From Polytrichum commune (taxonomy: Eukaryota; Streptophyta; Polytrichopsida; Polytrichales; Polytrichaceae): 64,000 bases of DNA. The notes beneath the pieces are model-generated. The model searched no databases. It saw only the letters and a list, made by a program, of their open reading frames with translations, and was not told the origin of the DNA. Positions 55,341-64,000 of this stretch are shown here, piece by piece. The position numbers and the translations under genes were made by a program. The DNA lies in NCBI GenBank assembly GCA_950295325.1, contig OX485806.1, positions 5,394,001-5,458,000 of the forward strand. The letters are read 5' to 3'. Positions within the stretch are counted from its first letter, which is position 1, and each line of letters starts with the position of its first letter.

Positions 55341-57600
55341 GGGATGAGGGTTCAGGAAAAATGAAATAGGAGATGGGAGGAGCTTAGTTTAGGGACATAA
55401 ATTTGACTTTCCGTATCCCCTTAGTACCTCGACATATGGATTCCTTGTAAACATATTTTAGAAAAGTATGTTCAGATAATTTGTATTTAACAATTCATGT
55501 CATTTAGTAGGTTTTCGATGAAGAATCCACCCCCAAGATGCAAATGTCGTTTTCATGAACGAGACATCTTTAAAGTTCTTCAATGGTTCCTCAAATAAAT
55601 ATTACATATATAAATGACTCAATTTAAATTGTGGAGAGGGGCTATCTGATTCTCCACAAGAGGTGGATGAAAATTCAATTTTCAATACGATGTCATTAAT
55701 TTCATGAGGTTTTAGCTTGAACCACCCTTAATATGATATTTAGTGTTAGATACTCTAAATACAAACGCATAGTACACTAAATATCACTAACCCTATGAAG
55801 GTAACTACTATTCATTGCGAACTCAAACACTTAATGTCAACTATAATGGTAATATGTGGATGTCGCATGCACAAATTTTGTGTAAGGAAATTAATATGAA
55901 AAAAACAATTAACAATGATAAAAGCATAAAGGACATGGTAGTAGGAAATGTGGTGGCCCATTTAATATGTCCAACACTAATTATCAAAGAATTGAAATTT
56001 AGTGTTGACCATGATAGCGTAACAACACTATATTATACAATCAAACACTAAATATCATATTTAGTGTAGTGTATTTTAGCCATGTGGTCGCATGTTTTGC
56101 TAGTAGTATCAATTGATAGTATGAGCTTCCCATAAATTAAGTTAGTGCGATATGGATTATTTAGGAGTCGATATTGTTTGTGTATATAATGCATTGAAGT
56201 AACGATCTAAACCCTAAGCCCGCAAACCACATAGACAACTCTTTCACAAACTCTATACCCTAACCCCAAACCCCAAACCCTAAACCCTAAACCCTACATC
56301 TTTTTATCTTACCAACCTTTCTTATATATGGCCATGTTGTGGTCTATGCGCATCATGTCAAAATGGTCTACCAATGTTGGTTCGATTGGAAATTGCTTTA
56401 TTTGGGTCATAGCAACTATAATAATCTAGACTCATGCCAATAATTGTCATTTTGATATAAAACATTGGTTTAGGGGGTGAAGAGTGAATTTTGAAATGCT
56501 AGCCCTTTCACCTTAATAGTTTTGAGTGCAATTTGATCACACAATACACACTTAGTCTTATTATAACATGAATGGTATAAGACTTCAACTTAAATCAACA
56601 GTTAAGCTATGGTCATGCACATACTTCTTGTTGCAAATAATACAAATATATAATTGTAAGTGCATACTATTGTATACACCATTCCAAATTCGTTATCCAT
56701 TTCCACACCATGGTGGACCTAAAGTGAATTTCCAATAGGACGTCAAGTCATTTAATTAGGTGTCAACTTGAACTAACGATCGAATACTAGTGCATTAAAC
56801 TTTAATTTTCACCAATGATGAATTGTAACAATGATTCATATTAATATGGGCCGATGTTTGGTGAGCCTCCAGTTCCAAATGTCCTCAATCTACCTAGCAC
56901 AAGCCATTATGGATTAAGCGACTTTTTATTGGTATTCATGCACTTGGTGACCATATTACAAGCATTTTTTTTATGTGAATCATATGATACCTACAATTTT
57001 AGGGGATTCCACAATATGTTCTTAGCCACTCTTACCTCATTGTGTGTGTGAATATATATATCACTTAGACCTTCATCAATTCACTTGGACTTCACACCTT
57101 AGTCGCAAATAATTTAATACTCAATGTTAACCCATCAACCTATATATATATAATATAATAACCCATATATAAAATAGTAAACTAATAAACTAGTAAAATA
57201 TACATATATAGACATATAAATATAGACATATAGACATATAGACATATTTTCGTGCGACCTTGGTAACAACTAAGGTGTGCGACGGATTTATAGATTTATA
57301 ATATGTTGCGTGCACGCAAGACATGTTCCATACATAATGCTATTTATATATTGCGCATGGATGGAATGGCATATTGTTAGGTCAAAGTAGGCGGCGGGAA
57401 TCCGCTTTTTAAATAGCATCCAAGGGATTTTGAACCATCGGGGGGAAGGTACTTAAAGCTCTTCCCCCCCACATAAGAGCTCTTTTCTGCGGCACATCCA
57501 AGTGTGCGCTCCACAGACCTGACTGGAACGCGCTCAAACCATTTTCTTGTGCGCCAACCCTACACCACCCAGGTCCACTACAGACTGCACATACCCGTAT
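55341..57600. other. Gene-free middle of B
   Basis: AT-rich. Contains a MITE-like copy (55,728-56,075) and a CCCTAAA tract (56,255-56,296), as does the matching part of A1; otherwise nothing recognisable. Confidence 0.6.
55728..56075. repeat. MITE-like element inside B
   Basis: Starts AATATGATATTTAGTGTT and ends AACACTAAATATCATATTTA GTGTAG. Same internal order as 31,690-32,017 (GATAC..., ACTAAATATCA, AAATTTAGTGTTG, TAACAACACTA). About 345 bp. Confidence 0.7.
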
Positions 57601-57614
57601 ATACCGCCGCAAAT

Positions 57615-58705
57615 ACCGGACGTTTACGAACGCACGTTCGTAAACGTGAGTTGGTAGCACATGTACAATAGGTACATCGATATGATATGAGTTGTTTACG
57701 AACGTGCGTTCGTAAGTTGATCGCAACCGTACTCGACATTGAGTTCCTTATAGACAGAACTAGGCACGAAAATTGTGTCGATGATATACGAACGTACGTT
57801 CGTATATCTACCTTCAAGACCCAGACGCGCATGAGTTCCCGTGTAACCGTTTTCTCCAACGGAACATCTGGTGATGGGATATTTACGAACGTGCGTTCGT
57901 AAATATCACCTGGGATTATTTTTCAAGAATCCAAAAAACATTCCTTAATTTATACACTTCAGTGCATTGGCCACGTTAACAATATGCAAGTTAAATACGA
58001 ACGAGCGTTCGTATTTCTCACTACCGTTTGTGTCCGCGGAGAATTATGTTAGTTGAATTTTACGAACGCACGTTCGTAAATACCACATGTCCACCGTCCA
58101 CGCATCCACCAACAGGCCTGTTGACGCAAGCATGTGTAGAGGACTACACCGTGTTTATGATAGATACGAACGCTCGTTCGTATCTATGCAATCATGATTT
58201 AGTGATAGATTTCGACTGTCATTTTCCACTGGTTATTGGATAACATGTTTCCCTGTAACGTGGCTATAGATACCTCTATTCGGACGTGTCCAATCATTTT
58301 TTCCAAACACTGTCGCGGCTGTGACATACAGATGATCGGTCGTTTGCATCCGCCCCTAAGTTTCGGCTGGAACTTACGAACGATCGTTCGTAAACACTCG
58401 CCCATCAAATATGATGCTTACTGCATGTGGATAAAGTGGCAAGTATATTTTAGGTGCTCTTATAATATGTCCCATTTAGATTTTACTGTATATTGGGTTG
58501 ATATTTTCGTCCGCACGTTCGTGAATATATGTGCTTGTGTTGTCCCTTGGTGGTGGACAACCCTTCCAATGTTTTATTGGCGACTCGATCCAAAGCCCTT
58601 CACGGGTAATATATATCGGAATGGGGTTCCGTTGTGCAGGGACGTCTGAGTCCCGTGTAGGATTTGCATGTCATCGAGCTGTTGTCGAACGCACGTTCGT
58701 CTTCA
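57615..58705. repeat. B-type palindrome cluster upstream of the transposase
   Basis: Sites near 57,623, 57,695, 57,786, 57,882, 57,995, 58,061, 58,163, 58,375, and two decayed ones near 58,508 and 58,684. Spacing is irregular (66-210 bp), unlike A1's 79-bp array in the same position. Many have symmetrical flanks beyond the core (arms up to 14 bp at 57,882). Confidence 0.93.
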
Positions 58706-58844
58706 TATGTGAGGTCCCGCAACGGTGTGGCGAGAGTTGTTTGTGATTTTTGAGCCATATATGTAGGCATATCTCGTATCCACTTTTGTATGCATTGCGG
58801 TGGTTGTTGTGTTGGTCATTTTATTGGTGGTTTGTTTAGGTTGG

Positions 58845-61800
58845 ATGGCGATGCACGTTGGATATAGTTCATTGGAGTTGTCCACAAAAGCTTCCTCTTC
58901 CGATGATGACTGTAAACTATCTTCGCCATCGGCGGGTAGTCATGGCATGGCAAATGCCATGGGTGGGTTTGTGGATGCATCCTCCCACGAATCATTTGAA
59001 GCGCACGAACAATCTATACGTTCCGGGGATGACAATGATGACATTCCGTTATGTGCCGGTTTCGGTAGGGAGCAATGGGTGGGCCTTGATGTTGTTCTTT
59101 TCAACGATGTTGGTGTCCCCGTGGCAGATGGCATATGTAGAAACTCTGATCCCCGTGATTGTGTTGATGCCAACCCCCTTGGTCCCGATGATGTGGGTGT
59201 GTGCATCTTGAATTCTTTGCTTCCGCTTGACGTCCCGGTGACATGGAGATTTTCCTTGCGTCGATGGCCTCTTTGTCGGGTTCTCCATGACGGAGTAAGC
59301 TTGTTGGACCATGAGCGCCGCCATAATCAAACGCAATTAGCTTTGTTGACCAAAATACGTCCTCGCAAAGGCCTACGCAGATATGATTCTAACCGTGTGC
59401 CTCGTGGAGATAAGGAACGTCGACGGGATCGCATATTGGGAGACGAAACTATCCGTCTTGTGTCCGCCAAAGACTGTTGCGAGAGGAAATGTTGCCAATT
59501 TTTCCCGTGGGAGAAAATTAAGTCCCTACGTCAAGAGATGTGGCTTGCGGATTTCCGTATGAGATCGGCAAAGAAACTCGAGGTCCACAGAAATGTCCAC
59601 ATTGACACCCATGGGCGTAAGGTGGTCACACTTGAGAATGTGGAAGTGTGTTGTACTGCGTGGTATACCATCCACGCCGTGTCAAAGTCTGACTTTTATA
59701 GGTTTCAAAAATATTCATTGTTCGGTCGCCGCTCTCGATTTCATGGCAATTCGGGCACAAAGAAACCTAGGGAGGCTACACTCCAAGCCTCCGCGACACT
59801 CTCCACCATCATAGTCCCATTGGCCGATGCAATGCCCCACAAGACGAGGACATTGTCGTCAGGGGAGAAAGTTGTACAAATGGTATTGCCCACGGGTACA
59901 AAATGGAAGAACATATTAACGGACATCAATGAAGTGGGTCGCATAGCGGGATGTGGGCCTATTTCTTTGTCCAAGTTGAGTGTGATTAAAAACCAACAGT
60001 TTGCCGAATACATTTTGAAGAGACCTGGGGACAAGTTCGCTAGATGTATGACGTGTGAAAAATACAAAGGTCTTCGAGACGCCCACCCCATAGGCACCGA
60101 ATCCCACACTAGACACCAAGCAAAATATATTGAACATGTCAACAACCAAGAGGCTCACCGTCAAAATTACTACAAGAACCGTGCTCTATCCATAATGAGG
60201 CCTACAGAGGTTCTAACAATCATCCATGATAAAATGGACCACGCCAAGACCGCATGCCCTTGTTATGCACGCAAAATTAAGGCCACGGATGGTCTCTTCA
60301 AGTTGCCCGTATCTGTCACAGGTTTGTATTGAATCACAAATATGTATTCAAATTCTCTCAAATTTTACTGGGTGTGTTTGCCAAATGTCCAATTTCATAC
60401 CTCCGTTTGGAGTTGTCGTTGTTATTGTTGTTGTTCAAGCATCGTTTGTTTTTTTTCGCAGGGATGATTGCCCACGGCCATGGAGACGTAAAGTATGCCC
60501 ATTATGGGTTGGATTTTTACCCTGGCGATGCTAACCACACAGTGGGTTCATTTGCAAAACTCTTGCGCGATCTGGAGAAGCCACCGTTACATTCATCACA
60601 TGCACTTTTTGATGGTTGTGGAACGACACCCCTTTACGAAGCAGTGCTTGCGGGAAAGGAGGTTTGTATGTCGTCATTGCCAGAACCACCGGGAGAACCT
60701 ATTTGTGCAAAACCATTGCCTCCAACTCTTCACGTTCAACTTGATCATTGCGCGAAAGACAACAAATGTCGATACGTATTTTATTTTTGGTCATTGCTCG
60801 TGGCGAAAGGAATCTTCAAGGAGGTGTTTGTGTCGTTTTTGATGGTGGGACATACACACGACGACATTGATGCATCATTCGGACGGTGGAGCATGAAGTT
60901 GCATGAAGAAGATTTTCCAACCATACCTCTTCTTATGAAATCGTATATGGATTTGGACCATATGCCAGTAATTCCGCACATGATTGAGGAAGTACCAGAT
61001 TTCAAGGCCTTCATCAAGTCATACATGTTGAAGGGAGGGGACCGTTTGGTGGGGCATACCAAAGCACAACAATTCCGATTCTATATAAGGGATGATGGTC
61101 TCCCAGCCATGCAATTCAAGCTTTTGTGCACATCTCCTAATTGGGGACCGGATGATGGTATACTCGTATGGCGTCAAGACAATGATGGGAAATGTTTGCT
61201 CCCGGATGGGGATCCAAAGCCTTGCAAACCCGACCCCATGAGGAATGGGCCGGAAATCATCAAAGGCATATCCGGATTCATTGAATATTGGAAAGAGTTG
61301 TGTGAGGAGGACATCACTAGACGTGTTAGAGATACTCATGAACCTTTGATTGCGTATTGGGATCGCATTCGCTCGGCCCTAATGACACTTGGTGGCGACA
61401 CCCGTACAACTTTAACACAAGGATTTTGGCCACAAAGTCATTTGACGGTTGTCGAGTCCGACACCATGGTTTTTAGCAATGGAGACGTTCGTGAAGAGTT
61501 CGCAATGGACGAGCATTACGTTGGCCCTGCCCGCAAACGACCGGCACCGTCGTTTCGTGTAGGTGTTGATTGCCATGAAGGTTATTTGGTCCTTGTACGA
61601 GCAGGGGATGAGGAACATCCCAAGCCAATTTGGTTGGTGAAAGCATTGTCTTCACCCAATTTTGTTCGAACTAGCCCCAACTTTCGTCAGATTGAGGTGG
61701 AATATTGTCGTCCAAGTACTAAAGACCAGAACGTGCTACGCACTTATTTAGGTTGGGACACCAAAAAGAATTTTAAGTGGACAGTGGACTCAGCGTACAC

Positions 61801-61981
61801 ACCGGTTTGGATAAACACGGATACTATACTTTGTGCTTGGAAGCCGCGCAAAGGTTCCAAAACAGAAACAATGACCATCCCCCAAAAACATATAGATTTT
61901 GCCAAAGACAACTTGGCACGTATTGCAGCTGCGGAAAATGACGCCGAGAATGGATATGAAGCGGAAGACGGAGATGTGTAA
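58845..61981 (+). CDS. B transposase (RNase H-like, DUF7869-type), two exons
   Basis: Exons 58,845-60,321 and 60,462-61,981, joined to 998 residues without a stop. The intron is ACAG|GTTTGT...TTCGCAG, at the same codon as in A1 (SVTG-MIAHGHGD). Acidic N-terminus, Cys/His regions (KDCCERKCCQFF; CMTCEKYKGLRDAH), candidate catalytic acids in IHDKMDHAKTA, QLDHCAKDNKCRY and GHTHDDIDASFGRWS. The second-motif Asn of A (LDN) is His here. The start chosen is the first ATG after acceptor TTTAG. Likely responsible for mobilising B; looks intact, so B may have been mobile recently. Confidence 0.8.
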
Positions 61982-62384
61982 ACATAACATAGGTGGGAGT
62001 TCATGGCGAAAAACATGGACGCTTAGTAGACTTGGTTTTTAATAGACTTCATGGACTTGTCACACTCCATTGTGGTATACGTTTGGGATGTGCCATCCAA
62101 ATTCATAAGAGCCTTACTTATGGGATGCGCACCCCAAACTCTATAATGACATAAACCATTTGTTTTTTTAGATTCGATTGTTATTTTCCACATGGAACTC
62201 ACGTTTGCATTTTAATTGACATTCTCTATTTTTAGAAATAAGAATATTCTTTACGTGCAACTTTTTAAATCGTTATATTCTTGATGTTCCCAATATTTCG
62301 TATGCCCACAATATTGGCATCCCAAACTATGGGCAGATTTTATTTTGAGACTTTCGAAAGTCTTCGATTAACGAATATAGTGTT
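61982..62384. repeat. Right subterminal region and inverted repeat of B
   Basis: Carries GTTTGGGATGTGCCATCCAA, GGGATGCGCACCCCAAACTC and GCATCCCAAACTATGGG, short mirrored blocks like those near the ends of A1 and A2, then GACTTTCGAAAGTC (a 14-bp palindrome) and the terminus CGAATATAGTGTT. Confidence 0.75.
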
Positions 62385-64000
62385 TTATATGGCTGTCCAA
62401 TATATATGGGGTTCGGGACCGAAACCTTCCTTGGGAGGTCCCTAGGTGGGCTCATTTCAACTTAGAAACTAACACTTTCAAGCCTCGGCTATACTTTGAG
62501 ATTTCAAATGCTCACTTTATATGTGTGTAGTTGGCCTCATTTCAGGTTAGAATGTAGTACTTGAAGATGGGCTATAGGCTAAGATTTCAGGTTGTCACAT
62601 TATATGGCTCTAATGGTTAGAGGTTAATTACAAAGCAACATTATCAATTTGGGTCAAATGATACTTACTTTTATCTACAATGTGTTGACTCTTTGGTAGG
62701 TGCATGTTATATCTTCGCCACCTTCGACACAAGTATCGGAGGGAAAGCTTCCAGATATGGATATACTAGAGGACGAGCATGAGGTAGAAGAAGAGTCTCT
62801 TGGAGATGATGCTCATTTTCTAGGTAGTGAGGATGAGATTCGGACCAGGCAAAAAATTAACTTTGTGGCCACGATTACAAGTTTGAGATTTCAACCTAAT
62901 AGTTCTTCGCGATTTAATATTCCGTTGTGCAGATTGATGGCAATGCCAATGGTACGGCCAACTCTGGCATCCAATCTTGCTAAGCTCGAGCAAGAATTTG
63001 TCCACGGATACAGGGAAAGCGCTTCGGTCTTTTATGTTACAATCACCAATGAAGACGAAAATACCCATGAAGTGACGGAAGCTGATAAAGCTTCTTGGGG
63101 TCCTATTTGGGATGCCAAAAACGCCATTTTCAACTCATTTCTCCTCTCGGATCCAGCGTTGGCTCCATTCACAAATTTGATATTTTTTGTGTGCGACGGC
63201 AACCATAGGCGTCAAGCTTGGTTAAATCACATTGACAGACTTCACCGAACTGATGAGGATTGGCATTATTTGGTGGATTCAATTCTCCTTGATACAAAGG
63301 GGAAAAATGGACTTGTTATGCAAGTCATGCACAACATAAACAAGTATGTTCATTCTCTTTTGATATATAATCTTTCATTGAAAATTCAATATGATTTCAC
63401 TTTCTTTCTTACTACGATAATCTAATATCTTCCATTTGATTTTTGTATTTAGACATACAGAGGACTCTCATGTGAAGACCAACATTGTCTATACCCTCTT
63501 CAAGGTTCAGAAGTATGGTCTTATGTCAATTGAACAATTCAATGACATTTTGAGTCCAACTGACCTAAAAAATGGCAAGAAGTCTCAGAAGACTTGGTAT
63601 TCGTTACCATTACATGTATTTACAAATTTCATATTTCAGGTGCATCACGGAATAGTCCTAATGATTTTGTAAAATATGTGAACTTTGATGGTGGGCTATA
63701 GGTTAAGATTTCAGGTTCTCACATTTTGTGGATGTCCAATATATGGGGTTCGGGACCGAACCCCAATTAGAAGGTCCCTAAGTAGCCTCATTTCAGGTTA
63801 GAATCTAACACTTTGAAGCCTCGGCTCTAGTTTGATTTTTCACATGCTCACTTTATGTTGGTTTAGTTACCTTCATTTCAGGTTAGAATGTAAATCTTTG
63901 AAAATGGCCTATAGGCTTAGATTTCAGGGTCTCATTTTATGTGGGTGTCCAATATATGGGTTTCGGGACCGAAACCTTCCTTTGGAGGTCTAGAAGGTCA
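62385..64000. mobile_element. Element C, right visible part, with a ParB-like gene
   Basis: Resumes the C tandem units (palindromes near 62,410, 63,745 and 63,963) after transposon B. Between them lies a ParB-like gene (62,700-63,672). The element runs off the window. No AACACTATATTCG end of C itself is seen, so its class is unknown. Confidence 0.8.
62700..63672 (+). CDS. Element C ParB/sulfiredoxin-like protein, partial gene of at least two exons
   Basis: Exons 62,700-63,343 (acceptor TTGGTAG, donor AACAA|GTATGT) and 63,453-about 63,600 or 63,672, joining in frame at K-HTEDSHVKTN. An acidic N-terminus is followed by a ParB-N-like domain: FNIPLCRLMAMPMVRP and LAKLEQEFVHGYRE, then FFVCDGNHRRQAW (ParB box II G-x-x-R-R), WHYLVDSILLDT and MHNINK. 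This parallels A/B's DGQHS and FFNMGNK or FLNSGNK positions. A later acceptor-like TTTCAG at 63,637 suggests a further exon; the C-terminus may be lost to the array. Upstream exons are likely. Proposed role, by inference: binding the GGTTTCGG palindromes of C. Confidence 0.65.

Larger units (their letters stand above)
46362..62384. mobile_element. Transposon B, 16.0 kb, palindrome family ACGAACG
   Basis: Complete insertion into element C. Ends: AACACTATATTCG at 46,362 and its inverse ending at 62,384; target-site duplication TTAT at 46,358-46,361 and 62,385-62,388. The empty site can be read from neighbouring C units (CAGATTATGTGGCTGTCC). Plan as in A1: minus-strand ParB/methyltransferase-like/HAD gene (53,600-46,763), plus-strand transposase (58,845-61,981), and about 30 palindromes with core ACGAACG-N2-CGTTCGT in two main clusters (52.2-54.2 and 57.6-58.7 kb). 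Lesions: in-frame TGA in exon 1 and TAG in the HAD-like exon; the transposase looks intact. Confidence 0.9.

Noticed and set aside
55102-55347. Pro/Ser/His-rich or Gly/Met-rich proteins in the GGGGAT satellite
   Set aside because: Translation of a simple repeat; open in several frames only because the repeat lacks stops.
60329-60461. Upstream extension of the second transposase exon of B (MNHKYVFKF...)
   Set aside because: This stretch lies in the GTTTGT...TTCGCAG intron and has no counterpart in A1.
20592-62384. Calling A1, A2 and B ordinary CACTA elements because the end contains CACTA
   Set aside because: The better-supported end is AACACTATATTCG with a 4-bp duplication in B, and the transposase shows DUF7869-like rather than tnp2 motifs.

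Overview
This window is plant nuclear DNA, most likely from a moss. Genes are split by GT-AG introns, there are short Arabidopsis-type CCCTAAA tracts, and the one clear host-type gene (17.9-20.6 kb) joins a protein kinase to an NB-ARC domain, an architecture known from moss NLR-like genes. Nearly everything else is nested transposable elements. The species assignment is inference.

Layout. 1-2052 (minus): a 683-aa transposon-associated protein with its upstream region. 3.2-8.4 kb (plus): a four-exon CACTA (En/Spm) transposase gene. 8.4-17.8 kb: no gene seen, with a 22-bp minisatellite and MITE-like repeats. 17.9-20.6 kb: kinase-NB-ARC gene cut off by a transposon. 20,592-38,097: a 17.5-kb transposon (called A1). 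38,098-43,399: the right half of a second copy (A2) in inverted orientation. 43,400-46,361 and 62,385-64,000: a third, different element (C), split by 46,362-62,384, a complete 16.0-kb transposon (B) with a 4-bp TTAT duplication.

A1, A2 and B share the terminus AACACTATATTCG and, where complete, one plan. At one end, on the minus strand (plus strand in inverted A2), is a multi-exon gene whose exons all have lengths divisible by three. It encodes an N-terminal region, a ParB/DGQHR-like domain, a region resembling a degenerate beta-class DNA methyltransferase, a Pro-rich coiled-coil region, an FCP1/HAD-phosphatase-like exon with its own stop, and two tail exons. At the other end, on the opposite strand, is a two-exon putative transposase (about 976 and 998 aa) with RNase H-like DDE-type motifs. 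A1 and B carry in-frame stops that single C-to-T changes can explain, so these copies are probably not fully functional.

The most striking signal is that each family carries its own clustered palindrome: two perfect half-sites around a 2-bp centre. A uses GTTTGGGTCG, B uses (TTT)ACGAACG, C uses GGTTTCGG. Sites number about 40 in A1, about 30 in B and about 14 in the visible parts of C, and lie in arrays, introns and even exons. Each family also encodes its own ParB-like protein (motifs DGQHS, DGQHS and DGNHRR). I infer a parS/ParB-like system, in which a transposon-encoded protein reads family-specific palindromes, that has diversified between families. Binding is not shown by the sequence.
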